From: Acidimicrobiia bacterium | GTDB lineage: Bacteria > Actinomycetota > Acidimicrobiia > Acidimicrobiales > MedAcidi-G1 | Reading direction: 5' to 3' | Assembly (NCBI GenBank): GCA_012961035.1 | Contig: DUAC01000093.1 | Coordinates: forward strand, 1-47,716 | DNA: 47,716 nucleotides | In this document: positions 15,310 through 23,075 of the stretch, one piece after another | Numbering within the stretch: position 1 is the first letter of the stretch | Layout: the number at the start of each line of letters is the position of its first letter | Notes under the pieces: generated by a model | Told to the model about the DNA's origin: nothing | What the model saw: only the letters and a program-made list of their open reading frames with translations | Databases searched by the model: none | Program-made: the position numbers and the translations under genes

Positions 15310-15762
15310 TCAGGAGAGGGCCCGTATGTCTTCCAGGACGGTCGAGGCGTGTTCGTTGAGGTCCTCACCGGCCAGGTCGTAGGTACGGACGATGGTGCCC
15401 CCGGGGTCGATCAGGTAGCTGATGCGCCTCGGGTAGCCCTTTTCCGCCTGCACGGCCATGTAGGCCGTACCCATCACCTTGTCGCTGTCGGCCAGCAGGC
15501 GGTATGGAAAACCCTGCTCGTCGGCGAAGTTCTTCTGCGCCTCGACGGTGTCGAAGCTGGCGCCGACGATCACCGCATCGGCTGATTCATAGTCCGGGGC
15601 TCGGTCACGGAACCCACCACCCTGGATCGTTCAACCGGGGGTGGATGCGAGCGGGTACCACCAGAGGGCCACCCAGTGGCCACGCAGGCTCTCCAGGGTC
15701 ACGACCTGGCCATCCTGGTCGGACACGGCGAAGCCTGGAGCGGTGGTTCCAACTTCGAGCAT
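15310..15762 (-). CDS. selenocysteine-containing peroxiredoxin (BCP/PrxQ type) with in-frame TGA
   Basis: Read with TGA as selenocysteine this is a 150-residue thioredoxin-fold peroxidase of normal length for the BCP/PrxQ group, reducing H2O2 or alkyl hydroperoxides. The ATG at 15762 has GGAGGAG 5 nt upstream and a TAGGTT -10 box at 15800-15805. The N-terminal half (MLEVGTTAPGFAVSD, then GHWVALWWYPLASTPG) is canonical and runs in the same frame into the C-terminal half (TIQGGGFRD, VIVGASFD) with only codon 44, TGA, between. Codon 44 is exactly the peroxidatic Cys of the TPGC motif. The usual resolving Cys five residues later is Gly49 and the protein has no cysteine, so Sec44 would be the sole redox residue. 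A SECIS-like hairpin follows. Alternative: a pseudogene with a nonsense mutation. Confidence 0.85.
15597..15615 (-). other. SECIS-like hairpin downstream of the Sec codon
   Basis: On the minus strand GGGTTC (15615-15610) pairs with GAGCCC (15602-15597), including one G-U pair, around a 7-nt loop CGTGACC. The loop has G at position 2, and there are 21 nt between the TGA and the loop. Both fit the bacterial SECIS rules as I recall them (G in the first two loop positions; 16-37 nt spacing). Confidence 0.6.
15631..15633 (-). other. in-frame TGA read as selenocysteine (codon 44)
   Basis: TGA occupies the peroxidatic cysteine codon in the S-T-P-G-U-T-I-Q context; canonical homologues have TPGCT at this point. 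Confidence 0.8.
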
Positions 15763-15767
15763 CTGTT

Positions 15768-15774
15768 CTCCTCC
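15768..15774 (-). promoter_or_regulatory. strong ribosome binding site of the peroxiredoxin gene
   Basis: GGAGGAG 5 nt before the ATG at 15762. It fixes the true start upstream of the TGA and argues that the N-terminal half is translated. Confidence 0.75.
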
Positions 15775-15799
15775 GGTGGCATGGCGTGTCGCTGCGACG

Positions 15800-15805
15800 A
15801 ACCTA
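15800..15805 (-). promoter_or_regulatory. -10 box (TAGGTT) of the peroxiredoxin gene
   Basis: TAGGTT on the minus strand about 37 nt before the ATG, giving a short 5' UTR that carries the ribosome binding site. Confidence 0.4.
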
Positions 15806-15836
15806 GCGCCCGGACCGTCACCGACCCGAGACCGGG

Positions 15837-17309
15837 TCAGGCCATCCAGGAGATCGCCTGGACCTCGCTGTAGGCCTCGAGGCCCGCGATGCCGCGGTCA
15901 CGGCCGATCCCCGACTCCTTGAACCCGCCGAAGGGAGCGTTCGGGTGGGGCACGATGCTGTTCAGGGCCACGTTGCCGGATTCCAGGCGGCGGGCGATGC
16001 GATAGGCGCGTGCCATGTCACCGGCGTACACGTAGCTGTAGAGCCCGTATGCGGAATCGTTGGCGATGGCCACGGCCTCGTCGTCGCCGTCGTGGGGCAG
16101 CACCACCACCACCGGCCCGAACGCCTCCTCCCGCACGATGTGCATGTCGGACGTGCAGTCGGCCAGCAGGGTCGGGGCCACGAAGTAGCCGGGTAGGTCC
16201 GGACGATCGCCTCCGCACACCAGCGTGGCGCCACCGTCCACCCCGTTGCGGATGAACGCCTCCACGCTGTCGCGCTGGCGTTCGGAGACCAGCGGGCCGA
16301 CGATGGTGTCGCGCTCGGTGGCATCGCCGACCTTGAGCATCCCGGCCACCGACTCCAGGGTGGACACGAGCTGGTCGTAGATGCTGCGGTGGCAGATCAC
16401 CCGGGTGGGTGCCGTGCAGATCTGTCCGCTGTGGAAGCCCCAGACGCTGGCGATCGCCCCTACGGCTGCGTTCACGTCGGCATCCTCGGTCATGACCATG
16501 GCGCCCTTGCCACCCAGCTCCATCAGCACCCGGGTCATGGATGCCGCACCGTCGGCCATGATCCGCTTGCCCACCGCCGAGGATCCCGTGAAGCTGACCA
16601 TGTTCACGTCCGGCGAGGCGACCAGGGCAGCGGCGGCCTCCACGCCAGAGGTCGTCAGGATGTTCACTACGCCGGGTGGGAAGCCTGCCTCGACCACCGC
16701 CTCACCCAGTCGCAGCACGCCCAGCGGGTCCTGTGGAGCCGGCTTGATGATGCAGGTGTTGCCCATGGCCAGCGCCGGAGCCAGCTTGCCGGCCACGTTC
16801 ACGAGGGGGAAGTTGTAGGAGGTGATGCAGGCGACGACACCGACCGGTTGGCGATGCGAGACCGCTCCCACCAGGCCTGCGGGGCCCAGGGCCGAGGCGG
16901 CCTGGGTGACCGGCAGCTCGGCCCGGTCGAGGTCGCGGGGAATGGAGTACTGGGCATAGCGGTCGGCGAGGTTCGGTCCGACCTGCATGCTCTCGGCCAC
17001 CTTGATGGTGGCACCCGTCTCGGCCTGGACCAGCGCCGACCACGTTGGCGCCCGCTCGCGGAGCACCTCGGCGAGGCGGGCCAGCATCGCTCCACGCTCT
17101 ACCGGCGGGGTATCCCGCCAGCCCGGAAGGGCGGCCTTGGCCGCGGCGATCGTCGCCTCGGCATCGGCAACCGACCCGTCGGGAGCATGGCCCACCACCC
17201 CGGTGGTGTTTGGATCCACGACCTCGTAGGTGGCCGCCGTGGACGTCCACTCCCCTCCGACGAGGAGCTTCCACTCCTCCTGCGGATCGATCTCGGCGAT
17301 CTCGCCCAT
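15837..17309 (-). CDS. NAD(P)-dependent aldehyde dehydrogenase
   Basis: Aldehyde dehydrogenase superfamily enzyme of 490 residues, oxidising an aldehyde to the acid. Catalytic residues are in place: N166 (SYNFPL), E264 (MELGGK) and the nucleophile C298 (GQICTAP). FTGSSAVGKRI near 240-250 is the nucleotide-binding segment and PFGGFKESGIGRD the C-terminal signature. The ATG at 17309 has AGGGAG upstream. A CTGAC-N5-GTCAG inverted repeat and a TACCCT box lie in the leader, suggesting control by a TetR-like repressor (inference). Substrate not deducible; similar enzymes act on benzaldehyde, vanillin and other hydrophobic aldehydes. Confidence 0.95.
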   Translation of the reverse strand: MGEIAEIDPQEEWKLLVGGEWTSTAATYEVVDPNTTGVVGHAPDGSVADAEATIAAAKAALPGWRDTPPVERGAMLARLAEVLRERAPTWSALVQAETGATIKVAESMQVGPNLADRYAQYSIPRDLDRAELPVTQAASALGPAGLVGAVSHRQPVGVVACITSYNFPLVNVAGKLAPALAMGNTCIIKPAPQDPLGVLRLGEAVVEAGFPPGVVNILTTSGVEAAAALVASPDVNMVSFTGSSAVGKRIMADGAASMTRVLMELGGKGAMVMTEDADVNAAVGAIASVWGFHSGQICTAPTRVICHRSIYDQLVSTLESVAGMLKVGDATERDTIVGPLVSERQRDSVEAFIRNGVDGGATLVCGGDRPDLPGYFVAPTLLADCTSDMHIVREEAFGPVVVVLPHDGDDEAVAIANDSAYGLYSYVYAGDMARAYRIARRLESGNVALNSIVPHPNAPFGGFKESGIGRDRGIAGLEAYSEVQAISWMA

Positions 17310-17370
17310 GTCGCTGGTTCTCCCTGCTGCAGATCGGGCGCCGTCCCGCCCGGGACCGGCCCCGGGGTGC

Positions 17371-17385
17371 CTGACACGGCGTCAG
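17371..17385. promoter_or_regulatory. inverted repeat CTGAC-N5-GTCAG upstream of aldehyde dehydrogenase
   Basis: Perfect 5-bp arms around a 5-nt centre, just downstream of the predicted transcript start of the aldehyde dehydrogenase. The gap 17310-17569 otherwise holds GC-rich non-coding sequence. Confidence 0.35.
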
Positions 17386-17398
17386 ATGTCCTCTCGAA

Positions 17399-17404
17399 AG
17401 GGTA
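17399..17404 (-). promoter_or_regulatory. -10 box (TACCCT) of aldehyde dehydrogenase
   Basis: Minus-strand TACCCT upstream of the inverted repeat; it would give a 5' UTR of roughly 80 nt. Confidence 0.3.
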
Positions 17405-17569
17405 CCGAGATGCCCCGTTCGGCCCCCCACCGGCCCGCTGGCCCACCGGCCCACGACCTCGGTCGAGCGGGACATCGCCCACGTGGTTGGACGCACGCGC
17501 AGCGTTGGACGACACTTCGGGTTCCTGCAGATCACGAAATTGCGGGACGCAACAGGGACGGGAGCACCG

Positions 17570-19279
17570 ATGTTCGACACCTTGATCCGGGGAGGCTGGG
17601 TCGTGGACGGCGACGGTGGCCCACGGCGCCGCGCCGACGTGGGCATCGTGGAGGGGCGCATCACCGACATCGGCCCGGACCTGGACACCGCCGGTGCGAC
17701 GGTGCTGGATGCCGACGGACGGATCGTGTGTCCCGGGTTCGTGGACGTCCACACCCACTACGACGCCCAGCCGTTCTGGGACGGCACCCTCAGCCCATCG
17801 CCACTACACGGCGTCACGACGGTCATAGGCGGGAACTGCGGCTTCACCATCGCCCCGCTCTCCGACGACCCGGCCGACGGCGAGTACCTGATGAGGATGC
17901 TGTCGCGGGTGGAGGGCATGCCGCTGGAGTCCCTCCGGGAGGGCGTGCCCTGGGACTGGAAGAGCACCGCCGAGTTCCTGGACGCCGTCGACCCGCTGCT
18001 GGCGATAAACGCCGGCTACAAGGTCGGTCATTCGGCGCTACGTCGGGTGGTCATGAGCGACGATGCGGTGCAGCGGGAGGCCACCGAGGCCGAGGTGGCC
18101 GCCATGGCCGAGCTCCTCAGGGCGGGGCTGGCCGCCGGCGCCATGGGATTCTCGTCGACCTGGTCCACCACCCACAACGACGCCGAGGGTCGACCGGTAC
18201 CCAGCCGGCATGCGGCCCGCAGCGAGCTCATCCAGCTCTGCTCGGTGCTCGTCGACTTCCCGGGCACCGGCCTGGAGTTCCTGCCCGGAATCGGCGGCCC
18301 CGTCGACGAGGAGTCGCGGCAGCTCCTCACCGACATGTCGCTGGCCGCCGGTGGCAGGCAGCTCAACTGGAACGTCATGCAGGTCACCGCCGGAAACGTC
18401 GACGAGTGCCTCCTGAAGCTGGAGGCCGGTACCCATGCGGCCGAACGCGGCGCCACGGTCGTGGCCCTCACCGTGCCCACGCTCATCGCCGCCCGGCTCT
18501 CATTCGCCAGCGGCTTCGTGCTGGATGCGATCCCGGGCTGGGCCGACGTCATGTTCCTTCCCCGCGAGGAGAAGAAGCGGATCCTGGCCGACCCCGCGCA
18601 ACGGAAGCGACTGGACGACCTGGCCCAGGGCGACCACCCGCTCCGTCGGCTGGCCAACTGGGGTGCCCTGACCATCTTCGACACCGTGAACCCCGTGAAC
18701 GCCCGTTTCGACGGGCGCACGGTGGCACACATCGCCGCCGAGCTGGGCTGCGACCCGTTCGACGCCCTCCTGGACATTGCCATCGCCGACGACCTGCAGA
18801 CCTCCTTCGGTCGGGCCGACGTGCCCGCCAGCCGGGAGGACTGGGAAGCCAGGGTGGGGATCTGGCGGGACGGCCGTGCGGTCATCGGCGCCTCGGATGC
18901 CGGCGCACACCTGGACCTGCTGGCCACCTTCAACTACCCCACCAGGGTCCTGGCCGAGCCGGTCAGGCAGCACGGCCTGCTGGAGCTGGAGGAAGCGGTG
19001 CACCTCATGACCGCGGTCCAGGCCGACCTCTACGGCCTCGTGGACCGGGGGCGGCTCCACGCGGGCGCCCATGCCGACGTGCTGCTCATCGACGAGTCCG
19101 CCGTGGACAGCGACCCCGTCACCATGCGTCCCGACCTGCCGGGTGGCGCCGCTCGCCTGTACGCCGGCGCCTCGGGCATAGACGAGGTGCTCGTGGCTGG
19201 AGTCGCGGTCGTGGAGGCCGGGACGTTCACCCGTGCCCGACCCGGGCGGGTGCTCCGCAGCGGCACCGACAGCCGCTGA
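17570..19279 (+). CDS. N-acyl-D-amino-acid deacylase-like amidohydrolase
   Basis: Metal-dependent amidohydrolase of 569 residues in the D-aminoacylase/dihydroorotase-like group, hydrolysing an amide or cyclic amide. Visible: the small N-terminal beta-sandwich (LIRGGWVVDGDG), PGFVDVHTHYD with metal ligands H61 and H63, GGNCGF near 112-117, and the late ASDAGAHLD motif providing the catalytic Asp. The C-terminus returns to the beta domain (GRLHAGAHADVLLID). The ATG at 17570 follows GGGAG; the in-frame extension to 17483 lacks homology-like sequence. An O-methyltransferase gene follows 19 nt after the stop. Confidence 0.9.
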   Translation: MFDTLIRGGWVVDGDGGPRRRADVGIVEGRITDIGPDLDTAGATVLDADGRIVCPGFVDVHTHYDAQPFWDGTLSPSPLHGVTTVIGGNCGFTIAPLSDDPADGEYLMRMLSRVEGMPLESLREGVPWDWKSTAEFLDAVDPLLAINAGYKVGHSALRRVVMSDDAVQREATEAEVAAMAELLRAGLAAGAMGFSSTWSTTHNDAEGRPVPSRHAARSELIQLCSVLVDFPGTGLEFLPGIGGPVDEESRQLLTDMSLAAGGRQLNWNVMQVTAGNVDECLLKLEAGTHAAERGATVVALTVPTLIAARLSFASGFVLDAIPGWADVMFLPREEKKRILADPAQRKRLDDLAQGDHPLRRLANWGALTIFDTVNPVNARFDGRTVAHIAAELGCDPFDALLDIAIADDLQTSFGRADVPASREDWEARVGIWRDGRAVIGASDAGAHLDLLATFNYPTRVLAEPVRQHGLLELEEAVHLMTAVQADLYGLVDRGRLHAGAHADVLLIDESAVDSDPVTMRPDLPGGAARLYAGASGIDEVLVAGVAVVEAGTFTRARPGRVLRSGTDSR

Positions 19280-19298
19280 CCCGGATAGGAGAACCACC

Positions 19299-19958
19299 AT
19301 GGCCGACCACCGTTCCTTCTTCCTGGAAGAGTCCCTGCACGACTACGTGCTGGACAACACCACCGCCGGTGACGCGGTGGACGCGTCGCTGTCCGCCGCC
19401 ACCCGGGAACTCGGCGGCGTGGCGCGCATGCAGGTCGCCAGGGACCAGGGTGCGTTCCTCTCCATGCTGGTCTCAGCAGTCCGGCCCCGGCTGGCCGTCG
19501 AGGTGGGCACCTTCACCGGCACCTCCTCACTGGCCATTGCCAGGGCCCTACCCGACGGCGGGCGCCTGCTCTGCTGCGACGTCTCCGAGGAGTGGACGGC
19601 CATCGCCAGGCGCCACTGGGAGGCGGCCGGCGTCTCGGACCGGATCGACCTGGTGATAGCGCCGGCCATCCAGACGCTGCGCGCCCTGGCGGACGACACG
19701 CAGGTCGACTTCGCCTTCATCGACGCCGACAAGACCGGCTACCTCGCCTACTACGAGGAGCTGGTCCCACGCCTGTCGGACCACGGCCTCCTGGTAGTGG
19801 ACAACGTGCTGTGGTCCGGCCGGGTCATGGACACCTCGATCCTCGACGACGACACGGTGGCACTCCGGGAGTTCAACGCCCGCGTGGTGGCCGACGACCG
19901 CGTCGAGGTGGTCATGCTGTCCATCGGAGACGGCGTCTCGGTGGTGCGGAGGCGCTGA
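19299..19958 (+). CDS. class I SAM-dependent O-methyltransferase (CCoAOMT-like)
   Basis: A 219-residue cation-dependent O-methyltransferase of the caffeoyl-CoA OMT type, transferring methyl from SAM to a catechol or similar hydroxyl. The SAM motif is VEVGTFTGTSSLAIARAL near 67-84; DFAFIDADK carries the metal-binding Asp, and VVDNVLWSG the second metal-ligand region. Length matches the family. ATG at 19299 is preceded by ATAGGAGAACC, a good ribosome binding site, which excludes the longer ORF from 19233. Likely in one transcript with the amidohydrolase upstream. Its substrate is unknown. Confidence 0.93.
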   Translation: MADHRSFFLEESLHDYVLDNTTAGDAVDASLSAATRELGGVARMQVARDQGAFLSMLVSAVRPRLAVEVGTFTGTSSLAIARALPDGGRLLCCDVSEEWTAIARRHWEAAGVSDRIDLVIAPAIQTLRALADDTQVDFAFIDADKTGYLAYYEELVPRLSDHGLLVVDNVLWSGRVMDTSILDDDTVALREFNARVVADDRVEVVMLSIGDGVSVVRRR

Positions 19959-19993
19959 CCCGCCCCGGGTGGGACCGTCGACAGGCCCGGGAT

Positions 19994-19999
19994 TAGGCT
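19994..19999 (+). promoter_or_regulatory. -10 box (TAGGCT) of the thiolase gene
   Basis: TAGGCT 83 nt before the thiolase ATG; it places the transcript start just upstream of the palindrome at 20015-20032. Confidence 0.4.
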
Positions 20000-20014
20000 G
20001 CCCGACGGTCACAG

Positions 20015-20032
20015 GGTTACCTGTCGGTAACC
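20015..20032. promoter_or_regulatory. palindromic operator candidate GGTTACC-N4-GGTAACC
   Basis: Perfect 7-bp arms with a 4-nt centre, about 10 nt after the predicted thiolase transcript start, where a bound repressor would block elongation. The symmetry and size suit a TetR-type lipid-metabolism regulator (inference). Confidence 0.5.
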
Positions 20033-20082
20033 GACGGACCGCCGGATCCCGGCACGCACCAACCAGCGAGAGGACCATTCCA

Positions 20083-21285
20083 ATGGCCGAAGCCGTAATC
20101 GTCGCCACCAGCCGCACCGCCATCGGTCGTGCAGGAAAGGGCAGCTTCGTGGACGCCCGTCCCGATGACATGTCCGCCTTCATCATCGACGACGTCCTGG
20201 GGAAGGTCCCCGAGCTCCCCCGCGACCAGATCGAGGACGTCATCTGGGGAACCGCCCAGCCGGGCGGCGAGCAGGGCTACAACCTGGGTCGCGTTGCCGG
20301 CCTGCTGGCCGGCCTGGACGCCCCGGGAACCACCGTGAACCGGTACTGCTCGTCTTCGCTCCAGACCATCAGGATGGCCGCCCACGCCATCCTGGCCGGC
20401 GAGGGCGACGCCTTCGTGTCCGGCGGCGTGGAGTGCGTGAGCCGATTCCAGTTCGGCGCATCCGACACCGGCTCCCACAACCCGCGCTTCGGCGACGCCG
20501 AGGGCCGCACCGCCGAACGCACCTGCGAGGGCACCGGTTCATGGACCCCGCCCTCCGGCCTGCCGGACGTCTACATCGCCATGGGCCAGACCGCCGAGAA
20601 CGTGGCCGAGCACATGGGGGTGTCGCGTCAGGCCCAGGACGAATGGGGCGTGCGCTCCCAGAACCGGGCCGAGGCCGCCCAGGCCCGTGGCTTCTTCGAG
20701 CGGGAGATCTCCCCGTACACGCTTCCGGACGGCACCGTGGTCTCCACCGACGACTGCATCCGGCCCGGAACCACCTACGAGAAGGTGTCGCAGCTCTCAC
20801 CCGTGTTCCGTCCCGACGGCACCGTGACGGCCGGCAACGCCTGCCCACTGAACGACGGGGCCGCCGCCGTGGTGGTCATGAGCGACACCCGTGCAGCCGA
20901 ACTGGGCATCAAGCCGCTGGCCAGGATCATCTCGTCCGGCGTCTCGGCCCTCAGCCCGGAGATCATGGGCCTGGGCCCCATCCAGGCCATCCGCCAGGCC
21001 CTCGGGCGGGCGGGCATGACACCCGACGACATCGACCTGTTCGAGATCAACGAGGCCTTCGCCGCCCAGGTGCTGCCCTCGGCCGACGAGATCGGAATCG
21101 ACCTGGACAAGCTGAACGTGAACGGCGGGGCCATCGCCCTCGGCCATCCGTTCGGCATGACCGGTGCCCGCATCATGACAACCCTGCTGAACGGCCTCGA
21201 GGACACCGGCGGCGAGTTCGGCGTGGAGTCCATGTGCGTGGGCGGCGGCCAGGGCATGGCCATGGTCGTCCAGCGCCTCCGCTGA
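20083..21285 (+). CDS. thiolase (acetyl-CoA acetyltransferase family)
   Basis: Thiolase of 400 residues, catalysing the last step of beta-oxidation or acetoacetyl-CoA formation. Active-site residues are present: the acyl-accepting C89 (NRYCSSSLQ), H355 (LGHPFGMTGAR) and C385 (SMCVGGGQG), plus NEAFAAQ before them. The set suggests a degradative thiolase, probably active on longer acyl chains. The ATG at 20083 follows AGAGGA. A 7-bp palindrome in the leader suggests dedicated control. A strong bidirectional hairpin closes the gene. Confidence 0.95.
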   Translation: MAEAVIVATSRTAIGRAGKGSFVDARPDDMSAFIIDDVLGKVPELPRDQIEDVIWGTAQPGGEQGYNLGRVAGLLAGLDAPGTTVNRYCSSSLQTIRMAAHAILAGEGDAFVSGGVECVSRFQFGASDTGSHNPRFGDAEGRTAERTCEGTGSWTPPSGLPDVYIAMGQTAENVAEHMGVSRQAQDEWGVRSQNRAEAAQARGFFEREISPYTLPDGTVVSTDDCIRPGTTYEKVSQLSPVFRPDGTVTAGNACPLNDGAAAVVVMSDTRAAELGIKPLARIISSGVSALSPEIMGLGPIQAIRQALGRAGMTPDDIDLFEINEAFAAQVLPSADEIGIDLDKLNVNGGAIALGHPFGMTGARIMTTLLNGLEDTGGEFGVESMCVGGGQGMAMVVQRLR

Positions 21286-21364
21286 CCCGAGGCCGCTGAC
21301 CAGGTCGGCGGCATCACCGGCGGGCCATGGCCCGGTCCATGAACTGGAGAACGCAGCGAAAACC

Positions 21365-21396
21365 ACAGTGGCCCGCCCCCAGGGGCGGGCCACTGT
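21365..21396. terminator. strong bidirectional terminator between thiolase and ilvC
   Basis: A 15-bp perfectly complementary stem (ACAGTGGCCCGCCCC / GGGGCGGGCCACTGT) with a minimal loop. On the minus strand it is followed by GGTTTTCG, so it ends the ilv operon and probably the thiolase transcript too. Confidence 0.8.
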
Positions 21397-21428
21397 CGCG
21401 TTCGGTTGCCCGTGGTCGGGCCTGTTGG

Positions 21429-22460
21429 TCAGCCCTGGCCGCCTGAGGCCTCCTGGACCGAGACCCTGCCTGCGCTGATCCACGGCATCATCGCCCGCAG
21501 GTCGCTGCCGACCTTCTCGATGCGGTGCTCCCGACCCTCCGCCTCGAGGCGGTAGAAGTTCTCCCGCCCACTGTGGGCCTCGGCCACCCACTCCTCGGCG
21601 AACTGGCCGCTCTGGATCTCGGAGAGGATCTCGCTCATGGTCTCACGCACGCTGTCGTTGATGACCCTCGGTCCACGGGAGAGGTCGCCGTACTCGGCGG
21701 TGTCCGACACCGAGAAGCGCATGCCACCGATGCCCTGCTCGTACATGAGGTCCACGATGAGCTTCAGCTCGTGGAGGCACTCGAAGTAGCAGATCTCCGG
21801 CTGGTAGCCGGCGTCCACGAGGGTGTCAAAGGCGCTTCGGACCAGCTCGGTGACACCACCGCAGAGCACCACCTGCTCACCGAACAGGTCGGTCTCGCAC
21901 TCCTCGGTGAACGTCGTCTCGATCACGCCAGCACGGGCACCACCCAGGCCATCGGCGTAGGCCAGGGCCAGCGCCTTGGCGCCACCCGACGGGTCCTGCT
22001 CGACGGCGATGAGGCACGGCACGCCGCCGCCCTCCACGTAGGTCCTGCGCACCAGGTGCCCGGGGCCCTTGGGGGCCACCATGATCACGTCCACGTCGGC
22101 CGGGGGCTGGATCAGGTCGAACCGGATGTTGAAGCCGTGGGCGAACGCCAGGGCGTCGCCGGCCTGGAGGTTGGGAGCGATGTGCTCCTCGTAGACCGCC
22201 GCCTGGTCGGTGTCGGGCATCAGGAGCATGATCACGTCAGCCCACGCCGAGGCATCGGCCAGCGACCTCACGACGAGGCCGGCCTCCGAGGCCTTGGCCT
22301 CCGACGCGGAACCGTCACGCAGGCCGACGCACACGTCGATGCCGGACTCCTTCAGGTTCAGGGCGTGGGCGTGCCCCTGGGAGCCGTACCCCAGGATCGC
22401 AACCTTCCGGTCGGCAATCGCCGAACGGTCGACGTCGGACTCGTAGTAGATGTTGGCCAC
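21429..22460 (-). CDS. ilvC: ketol-acid reductoisomerase (class I)
   Basis: NADP-dependent ketol-acid reductoisomerase of 343 residues, second step of valine, isoleucine and leucine synthesis. The nucleotide motif [13 protein letters not shown] is near 24-36; the knotted C-terminal domain has [12 protein letters not shown] with the Mg-binding Asp and later Glu residues ([25 protein letters not shown]-like SVSDTAEYG). Length is that of the short class I form. The GTG start at 22460 is chosen on AGGAG 6 nt upstream. It is the third gene of ilvBNC, separated from ilvN by 93 nt carrying a triplicated 12-mer. Confidence 0.97.
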   Translation of the reverse strand: MANIYYESDVDRSAIADRKVAILGYGSQGHAHALNLKESGIDVCVGLRDGSASEAKASEAGLVVRSLADASAWADVIMLLMPDTDQAAVYEEHIAPNLQAGDALAFAHGFNIRFDLIQPPADVDVIMVAPKGPGHLVRRTYVEGGGVPCLIAVEQDPSGGAKALALAYADGLGGARAGVIETTFTEECETDLFGEQVVLCGGVTELVRSAFDTLVDAGYQPEICYFECLHELKLIVDLMYEQGIGGMRFSVSDTAEYGDLSRGPRVINDSVRETMSEILSEIQSGQFAEEWVAEAHSGRENFYRLEAEGREHRIEKVGSDLRAMMPWISAGRVSVQEASGGQG

Positions 22461-22471
22461 TGGATTCTCCT

Positions 22472-22531
22472 GGCTTGCTGGTCTTGGCTGGTCTGGATAT
22501 GGGCTTGCTGGTCCTGGTTGGCTTGCTGGTC
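22472..22531. repeat. triplicated 12-mer in the ilvN-ilvC spacer
   Basis: GGCTTGCTGGTC occurs exactly at 22472-22483, 22502-22513 and 22520-22531, with further partial copies (GGCTGGTC, GTGCTGGAC). In the ilv transcript it reads GACCAGCAAGCC. The spacer is low-complexity and apparently unstructured. Confidence 0.7.
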
Positions 22532-22553
22532 TGGTTCTGGCGTGCTGGACCTG

Positions 22554-23075
22554 TTACCGGCCCCGGCCGTCGCCATCGTCCAGGGTGGCGAGGGCCACCC
22601 TGCCGGTGCGCTGCAACTCGACGATCCCGTACGGCCGCAGCAGGTCCTCGAACTCGTCCACCCGGGCGGACGGGCCGACGAGTGACAGCATCATGCGGTC
22701 GGTTCCCACGCTCAGGACCTTTCCGCCGGCCCGGTCCAGGTGCTCGACTATCTCGTCCCGGCGATCCGGCTCGGCCGAGACCGTCACGAGCATCAGCTCG
22801 CGCTCCACGGCGTGGCCCGGGTGCAGCTCACGGATCTCCACCACGTTCACGAGCTTGTCCAACTGCTTCACGATCTGGTCCAGCGGAGCCGACTCCAGGT
22901 CCACGACCACGGTGATCCGGCTGAACATCTCGTCATCGGTCGGAGCCACGGCCAGCGACTCGATGTTGAACGCCCTACGGGCGAACAGCGAGGCGACACG
23001 TGCCAGCACGCCCGACTTGTTCTCCACGGTCACGACCAGCGTGTGGTACCGGTAGTCCGGTCCCTGGATGTTCAT
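22554..23075 (-). CDS. ilvN: acetolactate synthase small (regulatory) subunit
   Basis: Regulatory subunit of acetohydroxyacid synthase, 173 residues, binding valine and activating IlvB. The N-terminal ACT domain is clear: YHTLVVTVENKSGVLARVA, then FARRAFNIESLAVAPT. The second domain follows the normal IlvN/IlvH pattern (ELMLVTVSA, VGTDRMMLSLVG). The ATG at 23075 overlaps the ilvB stop by 4 nt (ATGA), giving coupled translation. An in-frame extension inside ilvB is a shadow. Confidence 0.97.
   Translation of the reverse strand: MNIQGPDYRYHTLVVTVENKSGVLARVASLFARRAFNIESLAVAPTDDEMFSRITVVVDLESAPLDQIVKQLDKLVNVVEIRELHPGHAVERELMLVTVSAEPDRRDEIVEHLDRAGGKVLSVGTDRMMLSLVGPSARVDEFEDLLRPYGIVELQRTGRVALATLDDGDGRGR

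Noticed and set aside
15310..15573. Short 87-residue peroxiredoxin fragment starting at an internal GTG
   Set aside because: It lacks the catalytic half and any ribosome binding site. The upstream frame supplies the missing N-terminus, start and ribosome binding site, so the whole unit is better read through the TGA as a selenoprotein.
15310..15762. Peroxiredoxin as a simple nonsense pseudogene
   Set aside because: A random stop falling exactly on the peroxidatic Cys codon, with the rest intact, a promoter, a ribosome binding site and a SECIS-like hairpin, is less likely; kept as the main alternative.
17310..17569. tRNA or other structured RNA in the 260-bp gap
   Set aside because: No cloverleaf or other recognisable RNA fold; only promoter and operator-like sequence found.
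22475..22915. Hydrophobic 146-residue plus-strand ORF over the ilvN-ilvC spacer
   Set aside because: The Leu/Val-rich start comes from reading the GGCTTGCTGGTC repeats on the antisense strand, and the rest is a shadow of ilvN.
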